64,000 bases of DNA, taken from contig JAGYJQ010000001.1 of the NCBI GenBank assembly GCA_018401935.1, positions 186,001 to 250,000 on the forward strand, given 5' to 3'. Shown in pieces: positions 44,954-53,850 of this stretch; position 1 is the stretch's first letter, and each line of letters starts with the position of its first letter. The position numbers were made by a program, and so were the translations under genes. This stretch comes from Balneolaceae bacterium (GTDB lineage: Bacteria; Bacteroidota; Rhodothermia; Balneolales; Balneolaceae). The notes under the pieces were generated by a model. It was not told where the DNA came from. It ran no database searches and was given only the letters and a program-made list of their open reading frames with translations.

Positions 44954-46171
44954 ATGAAAATATTAGTTATTAATTGTGGTAGTTCATCCATAAAATACCA
45001 ACTCATTAACACGAAGGAGAAAAAAACTCTATGTAAGGGTTTGGTTGAGAGGATTGGAGCGGTTACGTCTATCATTCGGCACGAATTTGCCGATGAAAAA
45101 CCCGTAAAAAAATCTGTCGCTTTAGAAAATCACTCTGCGGCTCTATCCAAAATCATGGAATTACTCATGGAGGCTGATAATGAGCATTTGCATGATATAA
45201 ATGAAATTGAAGCGGTGGGCCACAGAGTTGTTCATGGAGGCGAACTCTTTAAAGATTCCGTACTTATAGATGAGGATGTAGAATCGGCCATTGAGCAAGC
45301 TTTTGATATAGCACCACTGCACAATCCACCAAACTTACAGGGGATTAGAGCGGCGAAAAAACTTTTACCAAACGTTCCACATGTTGCTGTTTTTGACACG
45401 GCCTTTCATCATTCCATACCACAACATGCGTACTTATATGCTATCCCAAATCGGCTTTACCGCCGGTACAAAATACGTCGTTACGGATTTCATGGCACCT
45501 CACATTATTATGTTTCTAGAGAATACTTTAATGTTTTAGGGAAAAAGAAGCTAGGTTCAAAATTAATCACCTGTCATTTGGGTAATGGCGGGTCCATAAC
45601 AGCCATTAAAGATGGGAATTCATATGATACGTCTATGGGTTTTACCCCATTAGAAGGGTTGGTAATGGGAACCAGATGTGGAGATATAGATCCATCCATT
45701 TTGTTTTTTTTAATTGAAAAAGAAGAATTATCTCTTGCCAACGTACACGCATTGCTCAATAAGCATAGTGGATTACTCGGATTAAGTGGTTATGCGGGCG
45801 ATATGCGAGATCTATTGGAAGAAGCGGAGCAAGGAGATCGCAGGTGTACCGAAGCAGTGGAGGTGTTTTGTTACAGAGCCAAAAAATACATAGGCTCATA
45901 TATGGCTGCTTTGAATGGAGGAGATGCGTTAATATTTACTGGTGGGATTGGTGAAAATTCAGCCATTATTCGACAAAAAATCGTAGAAAATCTAAGTTAT
46001 TTGGGCTTGGAATTAGATGACCAGAAAAATGAGCAAGCACAAGGCTTTTCGGCGATTCATGCGAAAGACTCTAAAGTAGAAATCTATGTAATTCCAACAA
46101 ATGAAGAGTTGGTGATTGCTATTGATGCTGCAAAGATAGCGATTGCCTCTCAACATACTCCATGGGCATAA
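44954..46171 (+). CDS. ackA: Acetate kinase
   Basis: AckA interconverts acetyl phosphate plus ADP with acetate plus ATP. Family motifs are VINCGSSSIKYQLI at the start, GHRVVHGGE, FDTAFHHSIP, RRYGFHGTSHYYVS, HLGNGGSITAI, TRCGDIDPS and FTGGIGENS. At 405 residues it is full length. It is separated from pta by a lipoprotein gene that overlaps its last 10 bases, an unusual insertion in the ackA-pta pair. Confidence 0.96.
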   Translation: MKILVINCGSSSIKYQLINTKEKKTLCKGLVERIGAVTSIIRHEFADEKPVKKSVALENHSAALSKIMELLMEADNEHLHDINEIEAVGHRVVHGGELFKDSVLIDEDVESAIEQAFDIAPLHNPPNLQGIRAAKKLLPNVPHVAVFDTAFHHSIPQHAYLYAIPNRLYRRYKIRRYGFHGTSHYYVSREYFNVLGKKKLGSKLITCHLGNGGSITAIKDGNSYDTSMGFTPLEGLVMGTRCGDIDPSILFFLIEKEELSLANVHALLNKHSGLLGLSGYAGDMRDLLEEAEQGDRRCTEAVEVFCYRAKKYIGSYMAALNGGDALIFTGGIGENSAIIRQKIVENLSYLGLELDDQKNEQAQGFSAIHAKDSKVEIYVIPTNEELVIAIDAAKIAIASQHTPWA

Positions 46172-47910
46172 CGAAGACTTCATATATGTTGCTATGGTTA
46201 GGTATAGTTCTTTGCCTTAGCGCTTGTACTAGTTCTAAGTGGACTATCGAATCGAGCCAGTCTATTGATCGCACAGAATTTGATTTAGTAAAAGAAGATG
46301 TTTTTCTGGAAATCAGTCAAGTACCTAATCCTAACCGGCCGGTCTTGGTTTTTGATGTATGGAATATAGAGACCTATGATTACTCCCTAAAAATTCAGAG
46401 TAATAGATACTTGCAACGCTATCGACCTTCATTAAGTGCGGCTTTTTTTGGTGTTTTAGGGGCCACTGCTGCTTATCTAACCGCGGATATATTGTCGCCT
46501 AATAGCACCGAACAATATATAATGTATGGTTTGGGTGCACTAAGCCTGGTTACCGGTTTATCGGGGGATAGAAATTGGGGGGAAGCTATTTCTACGGGTG
46601 AACAAAGGCTGTTGAAGCAAACCGGCGTTATACAGTTAAGCGATACTCTTAGAGCAACAAAAGAGCCAACTGTATCACCAAGCTACACCATATACAATGA
46701 CCTTGAAGCAATTGCTATACGAAACAATGTAACCTTCGATAAGAATAGCTATTACATAAACTTATTAGAAGATATTAATCCCAGTAATTTTTTGGTTCAG
46801 GAAAATCAAAGTATACGAGTTGAGCTTGAATTTAACGATAGCCTATATTCTCAAACAATCCCTGTGGGAAATATATTTGAGCGTTTTGTAGTGGTTGAGA
46901 CAGAGGTTACTGCTCTGCGGCAAAACCCAGATAATACCAATAATTCCATCTTAACCGATTTGGCTCGGGGCAGTGAATTGCTATTGCTAGGTGAATTGGA
47001 CAACTGGTACGTGGTGCGTTATGGGATTACTGAAACCTATGTCTCAAAAAATGATTCTAAGTTAATTTGGCGTCCGACTGATTATATCGATGAGTTATCC
47101 ATTATTACACTGCCAAATGTACCCTTTGGGAATGTAGATGTAGAAAGAGAGATACCTATACGTTTGACGGAAAATAACCAGGCAGCTGCCTTTATTTTAA
47201 GTAATGAATATTATGGGGATAAGTTCCCAAATAAGCGCTATGCCGAACGTGATGCGAAGCTCCTAGAAGAGTATCTAATCAATAGTTTTGGCTTGGGATT
47301 TGCGGGTATTAGAACGTCGATTAATACGTCTAGAATAGAGCAGTTCAGATACAATTGGGAAGAATTTTTGAAACGAAACAAAGGAAATAAAAAACAGTTT
47401 ATATTATATGTAAACGGTTATGTCACAGTGGATAAAATGGGAAGCCTTATTTATTTATTAGGTGATGATGCTTCAGCCAATCGACAAAGAAATAGCATAG
47501 TGTTTGCTGATTTATTCCAAGAGGCAATAGATGCGGGCTTTACCGAATTTTTTATGATAGGGGATTTCTTTTTTGATACAGGAAATCAGGAATATCCCGT
47601 TTCTAGGGCTAATTATTACGATGCTTTCTATGCCCTCAATTCGACATTATTAGCTAATAGAAACATTGACTTCGGATTACTTTTTTCTTCTGATGGTAGA
47701 AGCGATTCGCAGTTATACACCAAGCAGGCCCTTGCGCAAAAATATCACAGTATATTCAGTTATTACATAGCTGATGCGATAAAAAAAGGGAATTATACCT
47801 CCATTCAATTGCTCAATTATGTTCAAAGGAATGTGGATTATACCGCGCGAAGACTGCATGACACTCCACAAAATGTTGTATATTTTAGTAATGCAACTAT
47901 TGAGTTCTAA
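46162..47910 (+). CDS. Caspase-like pseudoenzyme lipoprotein with SH3-like domain
   Basis: A lipobox LSAC near residue 22 follows a signal peptide. A region with two hydrophobic segments (about 93-110, 120-135) comes next, then an SH3b-like domain (VETEVTALRQNP to TETYVSKND, about 246-297). Residues about 330-480 fit the caspase/C14 p20 pattern: AAAFILSNEYYGDKFPNKRY, ERDAKLLEEYLINSFGL, FILYVNGYV, LLGDDA, and FFMIGDFFFDTG. The catalytic GHG reads NGY and the DAC/FSG cysteine site reads GDFFFDTG, so both His and Cys are missing. It is probably an envelope scaffold or sensor, not a protease. It overlaps ackA by 10 bases. The family call is by eye. Confidence 0.6.
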   Translation: MGITKTSYMLLWLGIVLCLSACTSSKWTIESSQSIDRTEFDLVKEDVFLEISQVPNPNRPVLVFDVWNIETYDYSLKIQSNRYLQRYRPSLSAAFFGVLGATAAYLTADILSPNSTEQYIMYGLGALSLVTGLSGDRNWGEAISTGEQRLLKQTGVIQLSDTLRATKEPTVSPSYTIYNDLEAIAIRNNVTFDKNSYYINLLEDINPSNFLVQENQSIRVELEFNDSLYSQTIPVGNIFERFVVVETEVTALRQNPDNTNNSILTDLARGSELLLLGELDNWYVVRYGITETYVSKNDSKLIWRPTDYIDELSIITLPNVPFGNVDVEREIPIRLTENNQAAAFILSNEYYGDKFPNKRYAERDAKLLEEYLINSFGLGFAGIRTSINTSRIEQFRYNWEEFLKRNKGNKKQFILYVNGYVTVDKMGSLIYLLGDDASANRQRNSIVFADLFQEAIDAGFTEFFMIGDFFFDTGNQEYPVSRANYYDAFYALNSTLLANRNIDFGLLFSSDGRSDSQLYTKQALAQKYHSIFSYYIADAIKKGNYTSIQLLNYVQRNVDYTARRLHDTPQNVVYFSNATIEF

Positions 47911-47917
47911 TGAGGTG

Positions 47918-47931
47918 CACTTTATAAAGTG
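47918..47931. promoter_or_regulatory. 14-bp palindrome upstream of pta
   Basis: CACTTTATAAAGTG is a perfect palindrome 7 bases after the lipoprotein gene stop and 141 bases before pta, followed by a T-rich stretch. A second inverted pair CATGAAC/GTTCATG lies at 47998-48004 and 48013-48019. An operator or terminator are both possible. Confidence 0.35.
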
Positions 47932-48072
47932 GTTTCTCTAAGTTTTTTTACGGCTACTGAATGTGTTTTTAAAGCTACTGACCAACAAGAAGAAATCCAT
48001 GAACCTCAATTAGTTCATGTACCTCAAATACACCGCGAAACCCACCCAAATAATCTGGATAAATAATTAGGT

Positions 48073-49110
48073 ATGAATTTCACCGAGTTGCTACGCGTTA
48101 AGGCAAAAGGCAGTCAATCAAAGATAGTATTAGCCCGATCCTCAGATCCAAGAGTACAACAAGCGGCAAATACACTCGTGGAACTAGAAATAGGAGAGGT
48201 CTATTTGCTTCGGAATCGTAGTGAGGGGGCGCTTAATTCTGTGGATGGTACCGAAGTAGATAATGATCGAATGGCGGTTGAATTAACCCGAGGGAATGAT
48301 GCGTCGATTGAGCTAAACTCAAAAATTCATTGGATTGATCCGTGGGAAGATTCACGTCGAGAAGAATTCGCAGACTTTCTTTATGAGAAAAGAAAAAACA
48401 AGGGATGGAGTCGGGAACATTGCGAGGAAGCCATCCTAGACCCCCTTTATTTCACAGGTTGTTTATTAGCGATGGGATATATGGATATTGGAGTCGCGGG
48501 TTCTGTTTCTACTACGGGTGAGGTCCTGCGTGCGGCCATTCATACCATAGGACTTAGACCTGGTTCAACTACCATTTCGAGTAGTTTTATCATGGAATTA
48601 CCTTCTGGGAAGGTAGTGAGTTTTGGAGACTGCGCCGTAATTCCTATGCCAGATGCACAACAATTAGCGACTATCGCATATGATACAGCAAAGGTCTACC
48701 AATCACTAAGCGGTGTAGAACCTAAGATCGCATTGTTGTCATTTTCTACTAATGGTAGTGCAGAGCATGAACGTGTACAAGTTGTCAGAGATGCACTACG
48801 CATATACAAAGAACAAGGTAATGGCTATGAAATAGATGGGGAGTTACAGTTTGATGCAGCTTGGGATGTCGCTGTCGCTCGTCGCAAAGCTCCGGATAGT
48901 AAGGTGGCTGGGCAAGCTAATGTCTTTGTATTTCCTAGTTTAGAGGCCGGCAACATAGGCTATAAAATGGTAGAGAGGCTGGCAGGGGCCAGAGCAACTG
49001 GGCCGATTATTCAGGGGTTAAACAAACCCATGTTGGATCTTTCAAGAGGCTGTGATGCCGATGATATAGTAAATACCGCATGTGTGGGTATATTAATGAC
49101 AAAAAACTGA
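48073..49110 (+). CDS. pta: Phosphate acetyltransferase (Pta-type)
   Basis: Pta converts acetyl-CoA plus phosphate to acetyl phosphate and works with AckA. The 345 residues carry the catalytic-domain blocks VAGSVSTTGEVLRAAIHTIGL, SSSFIMELPSGKVVSFGDCAVIPMPDAQQLA, ALLSFSTNGSA and VFPSLEAGNIGYKMVERLAGARATGPIIQGL. It has the short form without the DRTGG regulatory domain of long Pta. The close phosphate butyryltransferase alternative is unlikely near ackA. It stops 4 bases before the manA ATG. Confidence 0.93.
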   Translation: MNFTELLRVKAKGSQSKIVLARSSDPRVQQAANTLVELEIGEVYLLRNRSEGALNSVDGTEVDNDRMAVELTRGNDASIELNSKIHWIDPWEDSRREEFADFLYEKRKNKGWSREHCEEAILDPLYFTGCLLAMGYMDIGVAGSVSTTGEVLRAAIHTIGLRPGSTTISSSFIMELPSGKVVSFGDCAVIPMPDAQQLATIAYDTAKVYQSLSGVEPKIALLSFSTNGSAEHERVQVVRDALRIYKEQGNGYEIDGELQFDAAWDVAVARRKAPDSKVAGQANVFVFPSLEAGNIGYKMVERLAGARATGPIIQGLNKPMLDLSRGCDADDIVNTACVGILMTKN

Positions 49111-49114
49111 CATT

Positions 49115-50089
49115 ATGGACCATCTTTATCCTTTCCTTTTTGAACCCATTATAAAAGAAAAATTATGGGGAGGTAAGAGCCTGCATGACGTCTTAGCTAA
49201 GCCACATATGAGTGATTATGATGGAGAATCTTGGGAATTATCTGGAGTCCCTGGAAATGTCTCAATCGTTCGCAACGGTCCACATGCCGGTAAAAGCCTG
49301 ACCGAACTTATCGAGCAATTCAAAGGCGATTTGGTTGGTGAGCACGTTTTTAATAAGCACGGTAACATGTTTCCTTTGTTGTTTAAATTTATTGACGCCC
49401 AACAAGATTTATCTATACAAGTACACCCAAATGATGAATTGGCTCACAAACGTCACAATAGTTTTGGAAAAACCGAAATGTGGTATGTAATCGATGCGGA
49501 ACCGGATGCTAGCCTCATTGTAGGATTTAATAAACAAGTAGATGCTCCTCAGTATATGGACTGCGTTCAGAACAACAAGCTCATGAGTGTGTTAAATAGG
49601 GAGAAGGTACAGCCCCATGATGTGTTCTTCATTCCTGCTGGTCGGATACACACTATTGGGAAGGGGTTATTAATTGCCGAAATACAACAAACATCGGATG
49701 TTACCTATAGAATACATGATTTTGACCGGGTCGATGCGAATGGGAATAAACGAGAATTACATAACGATTTAGCGGTAGAAGCCATAGATTTTTCCATCCC
49801 CGATTCCTACAAGACTACCTATGATCTTGAAGCGGGAGAGCAGCTTATTGGAACATCAGATTATTTTGTAACCAAAAGGTGGTTCATAAATGAACCCACC
49901 TCTTTAGAATTTGGTCATTCTTCTTGCACCGTTCTCATGTGCATAGAGGGAAGTCTTGAGCTATCCTTTTTTGAGGAACTTCCAACTATGTCAAAAGGCG
50001 ACACTGTTCTTGTGCCAAGCTGTATTGAAGAACTTACATTGACACCGGAAGGCAATTGTATTTTACTAGAAATTCACATACCCGACTAG
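49115..50089 (+). CDS. manA: Mannose-6-phosphate isomerase, class I
   Basis: A cupin-fold zinc enzyme that converts fructose-6-phosphate to mannose-6-phosphate, feeding GDP-mannose. The 324 residues have FEPIIKEKLWGGKSL, IQVHPNDELAHKRHNSFGKTEMWYV (zinc Gln, His and Glu) and FFIPAGRIHTIGKGLLIAEIQQTSDVTYRIHDFDR (zinc His). It is full length for the short bacterial type. Transcription probably ends or pauses at a stem-loop directly after its stop. Confidence 0.94.
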   Translation: MDHLYPFLFEPIIKEKLWGGKSLHDVLAKPHMSDYDGESWELSGVPGNVSIVRNGPHAGKSLTELIEQFKGDLVGEHVFNKHGNMFPLLFKFIDAQQDLSIQVHPNDELAHKRHNSFGKTEMWYVIDAEPDASLIVGFNKQVDAPQYMDCVQNNKLMSVLNREKVQPHDVFFIPAGRIHTIGKGLLIAEIQQTSDVTYRIHDFDRVDANGNKRELHNDLAVEAIDFSIPDSYKTTYDLEAGEQLIGTSDYFVTKRWFINEPTSLEFGHSSCTVLMCIEGSLELSFFEELPTMSKGDTVLVPSCIEELTLTPEGNCILLEIHIPD

Positions 50090-50095
50090 CGGTAG

Positions 50096-50131
50096 TTTCT
50101 TATTGAGCCGATAGAGAAACTCGATAAGAAA
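50096..50131 (+). terminator. Stem-loop after manA
   Basis: TTTCTTATTGAG (50096-50107) pairs with CTCGATAAGAAA (50120-50131), 12 pairs with one G-U, around a 12-base loop. It begins 7 bases after the manA stop. There is no downstream T tract, so it is a stem-loop rather than a classical intrinsic terminator. Confidence 0.5.
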
Positions 50132-50159
50132 GTCTGACAATTAGCCTCATAAATCATTA

Positions 50160-50180
50160 TATTTAGAGTTGTTCTAAATA
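50160..50180. promoter_or_regulatory. Candidate operator of the suf operon
   Basis: TATTTAGA (50160-50167) and TCTAAATA (50173-50180) form perfect 8-bp inverted arms around GTTGT, 73 bases upstream of the sufB ATG. The size and symmetry suit a dimeric Rrf2- or Fur-type regulator that senses iron or Fe-S status. The sequence is not a known consensus that I can recall. Confidence 0.45.
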
Positions 50181-50253
50181 AGCATATTTTATTGAACGGA
50201 AGCATTATTGCTTAGGTTTAACAGATAACATTAATCCATTAAAACAGCATAAT

Positions 50254-51699
50254 ATGAGTGAAGAGACCAAGGCCTTAGAGTCGATGATTGGTGAAGAGTA
50301 TAAATATGGATTCACAACCGATGTCGAATACGAAGACTTCCCAAAAGGCATAAGTGAAGACATTATTAGGGAACTCTCTAGCATAAAAGAAGAACCTGAA
50401 TGGATGCTAGAATTCCGCTTAAAATCGTATCGTGCCTGGTTAGAGATGGAAGAGCCTGAATGGTTCAATGCCACCTATACGAAGCCTGATTTTGAAAACT
50501 TACTCTATTACTCGGCCCCAAAAAAGAGGCCTAGCTTAGACAGTCTAGACGATGTAGATCCAAACATTAGAGAAACCTACGAAAAACTAGGCATTCCTCT
50601 TGAAGAGCAAAAAATGTTAGCGGGTGTAGCTATTGATGCGGTTTTTGACAGTGTTTCCGTATTTACCTCCTTTAAAGAAAAATTAGCTGAAGCAGGCGTT
50701 ATTTTTTGTTCCATCTCTGAAGCTATTAAGGAACACCCAGAATTAGTTAAAAAATACATGGGCTCAGTAATTCCAGCGCGAGATAATTTTTACGCTGCGT
50801 TAAATTCAGCGGTCTTCTCAGATGGTTCTTTCTGCTATATCCCAAAAAATACTGCTTGTCCAATGGAGTTGTCTACCTATTTCCGTATCAATAATATGGA
50901 ATCTGGTCAGTTTGAGCGCACGCTAATTATAGCGGAAGAAGGAGCAAGTGTTAGTTATCTAGAAGGTTGTACTGCACCCATGTACGATGAAAACCAATTG
51001 CATGCGGCTGTAGTAGAATTAATCGCTTTAGATCATGCAGACATCAAGTATTCAACTATTCAAAATTGGTACTCAGGTGATGAGAATGGAAAGGGTGGAA
51101 TTTACAACTTCGTTACCAAAAGAGGGATTTGCAAAGGTGATCATAGTAAGATTTCATGGACCCAATTGGAGACCGGTTCTGCGGTGACGCTTAAATACCC
51201 ATCGGTGATTTTACAGGGAGATCATTCCATTGGTGAGTTTTATTCGGTGGCGGTAACCACAAAAAAACAACAAGCAGATACCGGTACGAAAATGATACAT
51301 CTTGGAAAAAATACCCGGAGCACAATCATATCTAAAGGTATCTCTGCAGGGGAATCTAATAATAGCTACCGAGGCGAAGTTAGAATTGGCAAGAAAGCGA
51401 CAGGGTCAAAAAATTATTCTGTATGTGATTCCATGCTTATTGGTCAAAGTTGTGGAGCACACACCTTTCCTTATATATCCTCTGAAAATGCAAGTAGTAG
51501 TGTAGAACATGAGGCTACTACCTCTAGAGTAGGAGAGGAGCAGATATTTTATCTAATGCAACGAGGTATTAGTGAGCAAGACGCCATTTCCATGATTATC
51601 AATGGTTTTGTTAAGGACGTCTTAAAAGAATTACCCCTAGAATTTGCAGTCGAGGCTAACAAGCTTTTAGATATCAAATTAGAAGGTAGTGTGGGATAG
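50254..51699 (+). CDS. sufB: Fe-S cluster assembly scaffold SufB
   Basis: SufB is the scaffold on which the SufBCD complex builds Fe-S clusters. The 481 residues include [17 protein letters not shown]-like sequence ([17 protein letters not shown]), [41 protein letters not shown] (the cluster-assembly Cys), [17 protein letters not shown] and [15 protein letters not shown]. It is full length. It is the first gene of the suf operon, with a palindromic site upstream. Confidence 0.97.
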   Translation: MSEETKALESMIGEEYKYGFTTDVEYEDFPKGISEDIIRELSSIKEEPEWMLEFRLKSYRAWLEMEEPEWFNATYTKPDFENLLYYSAPKKRPSLDSLDDVDPNIRETYEKLGIPLEEQKMLAGVAIDAVFDSVSVFTSFKEKLAEAGVIFCSISEAIKEHPELVKKYMGSVIPARDNFYAALNSAVFSDGSFCYIPKNTACPMELSTYFRINNMESGQFERTLIIAEEGASVSYLEGCTAPMYDENQLHAAVVELIALDHADIKYSTIQNWYSGDENGKGGIYNFVTKRGICKGDHSKISWTQLETGSAVTLKYPSVILQGDHSIGEFYSVAVTTKKQQADTGTKMIHLGKNTRSTIISKGISAGESNNSYRGEVRIGKKATGSKNYSVCDSMLIGQSCGAHTFPYISSENASSSVEHEATTSRVGEEQIFYLMQRGISEQDAISMIINGFVKDVLKELPLEFAVEANKLLDIKLEGSVG

Positions 51700-51744
51700 C
51701 CTACCATCCAAATTCATTAATAGTAATCAATAAATCATAGTATA

Positions 51745-52500
51745 GTGTTAGAAATTAGAAACCTACATGCCGTAGTAGAAGGCGAAGAATTAGAAATCTT
51801 AAAGGGCGTTAATTTAACCGTTAACAAAGGCGAGATACATGCCATTATGGGTCCAAATGGAAGTGGTAAAAGTACGCTTTCAAAAGTGGTTTCTGGTCAT
51901 CCAGAATACGAAGTGACAGAAGGAACCATTTTGTTTGAGGGAGAAGACATCACAGAAATGGATGCTGATGAGCGAGCACACCTGGGATTATTTTTAGCGT
52001 TTCAGTACCCAGTTGAGGTGCCAGGTATCACGAATAAAACCTTGCTCAGAGAAGCTTACAATACTATAGCTCGTGCCAATGAACGAGAGGAATTAGACCC
52101 TCTGGAGTTTGAAGATTATCTAGTATCTAAATTAGAAATCATTGAAATGAAAGATGAATTTCTCAATAGGTCGATTAACACTGGTTTTTCAGGTGGTGAA
52201 AAGAAAAAAAATGAAATCTTTCAAATGGCCGTATTAAACCCGCGCCTCTCATTTCTAGATGAAACCGATTCCGGCTTGGACATAGATGCATTGAAACTAG
52301 TATCCGATGGGGTGAATAAGATTGCAAGTCCAGAAAATGCAATCGTCATGATAACCCACTACCAACGACTTCTGAATTATATAAAACCAGATTTTGTGCA
52401 TGTGATGTTGGATGGTAAAATTGTTAAGTCTGGAGATATTTCGCTAGCCGTTGAATTAGAAGCTAACGGATATGATCAGATGCAAAAAGAATTAGCCTAA
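51745..52500 (+). CDS. sufC: Fe-S assembly ATPase SufC
   Basis: SufC is the ABC-type ATPase that drives SufB-SufD rearrangement. Walker A is [14 protein letters not shown] (about 35-48), the family-specific [14 protein letters not shown] follows, the signature is [11 protein letters not shown], and Walker B is [17 protein letters not shown]. The 251 residues are typical. The start is GTG at 51745. It lies between sufB and sufD, with an unusually good ribosome-binding site beginning the next gene. Confidence 0.97.
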   Translation: MLEIRNLHAVVEGEELEILKGVNLTVNKGEIHAIMGPNGSGKSTLSKVVSGHPEYEVTEGTILFEGEDITEMDADERAHLGLFLAFQYPVEVPGITNKTLLREAYNTIARANEREELDPLEFEDYLVSKLEIIEMKDEFLNRSINTGFSGGEKKKNEIFQMAVLNPRLSFLDETDSGLDIDALKLVSDGVNKIASPENAIVMITHYQRLLNYIKPDFVHVMLDGKIVKSGDISLAVELEANGYDQMQKELA

Positions 52501-52515
52501 AAGGAGATGGTTTAA
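52501..52515 (+). promoter_or_regulatory. Strong Shine-Dalgarno before sufD
   Basis: AAGGAG at 52501-52506 is 9 bases from the sufD ATG at 52516. Most genes in this window show no such motif, so it both fixes the sufD start and suggests enhanced initiation there. Confidence 0.6.
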
Positions 52516-53811
52516 ATGAGCACGGTACGTACAAAAGAATTAATTCATGCCTACATCCAATTACCAGGTGTACTTCGTGAGAATTTCAGTGAGCTAAGAT
52601 CGCAGGCGAAAGAAACCCTAGATAATTGCGCATTTCCAACGAAAAAAGATGAGGAATGGCGCTTTACGGATCTCAAGTCTATCACAGCAAATAAATTTGA
52701 ATCGGTAGACACCGGTATAACTCAAGCTGAGCTCGAGTTGGATGAATTTCACTTACCAGAGGCAACCCATTCAAGATTGGTGTTTATAGATGGTAATTTT
52801 AGTCCAACACATTCAGCTATCGAAGGAATGCCAGACGGAGTAATTGTAGGTAATCTAAGCGACTTCTCTGAAAATGAGCAACTACGTTCACATCTAGGGT
52901 CAATGACAAACTACGACGACGATGTATTTGTTCCTCTGAATGATGTCAACTTTCAAGACGGAACCTTCATTTATGTACCAAAAGAAACGGTCATTGAGCA
53001 ACCCATACATATTCTGAATGTATTTACCGATCGGAACCATCCACACTTTGTTACGCCTCGAGTATTATTTGTGGGAGAAATGTATTCAAAGGCTACCATT
53101 ATTGAAGAGCATATTGGTCTTTCGGACAATGTGTATTTGAATGTTCCTGTCAATGAGTTTAGACTCTACAGTGGAGCACATGTTCACCATGCCCGGATTC
53201 AGCGTGATAGCAAAAATGCGTCACACGTCTCAAGACCGGTGGCTATGTTAGATGCCCATGCTGAATATCATTCATACACTATTTGCTTAGGAGCTAAACT
53301 ATTCCGAAATGAACCCAGAGTAATTCAGAACGCTGAAGAGGTGGACTTCACGGTTGATGGTTTAGTGCTGATTGATGGAGAACAAATTGCGGATACGCAT
53401 TCAATCATGGATCACCGCTTTTCTCATGGTAACTCACATCAGTTACACAAAGTAGTTGTTAATGATCAGGCACATTCTATTTTTAATGGTAAAATCTTTG
53501 TGGCAAAAGACGCTCAAAAGATAGATTCCTTTCAAGAAAATAGAAATTTGCTTATTTCTGATACAGGCAAAGTAAATACAAAACCACAACTTGAAATATT
53601 TGCAGATGATGTGCGCTGCTCACACGGTGCAACCATTGGTCAACTTCAAGATGAAGAGGTGTTTTATTTGCAGAGTCGAGGGCTTACCGAACAAAAAAGT
53701 AGGGAACTACTGGTCTACGCATTTGCTCTTGAATCGGTTGAGAGTATGGCGGTAAAATCAGTAGAAGAATTATTATTGAAAGAGGTAATCGCTTATACCA
53801 ATAGGGATTAA
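52516..53811 (+). CDS. sufD: Fe-S cluster assembly protein SufD
   Basis: SufD pairs with SufB in the SufBC2D complex and is thought to help iron entry. The 431 residues share the SufB C-terminal beta-helix, including FPTKKDEEWRFTDLKSI near the start, FIYVPKETVIEQPIHIL, and the closing set IDSFQENRNLLIS, QLEIFADDVRCSHGATIGQLQDEEVFYLQSRGL. The DVRCSHGATxGQ motif is diagnostic. It follows sufC by 15 bases. Confidence 0.96.
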   Translation: MSTVRTKELIHAYIQLPGVLRENFSELRSQAKETLDNCAFPTKKDEEWRFTDLKSITANKFESVDTGITQAELELDEFHLPEATHSRLVFIDGNFSPTHSAIEGMPDGVIVGNLSDFSENEQLRSHLGSMTNYDDDVFVPLNDVNFQDGTFIYVPKETVIEQPIHILNVFTDRNHPHFVTPRVLFVGEMYSKATIIEEHIGLSDNVYLNVPVNEFRLYSGAHVHHARIQRDSKNASHVSRPVAMLDAHAEYHSYTICLGAKLFRNEPRVIQNAEEVDFTVDGLVLIDGEQIADTHSIMDHRFSHGNSHQLHKVVVNDQAHSIFNGKIFVAKDAQKIDSFQENRNLLISDTGKVNTKPQLEIFADDVRCSHGATIGQLQDEEVFYLQSRGLTEQKSRELLVYAFALESVESMAVKSVEELLLKEVIAYTNRD

Positions 53812-53850
53812 ATACGGCGGTAAACGCTATTAAGCATATATAAGGTAAAG

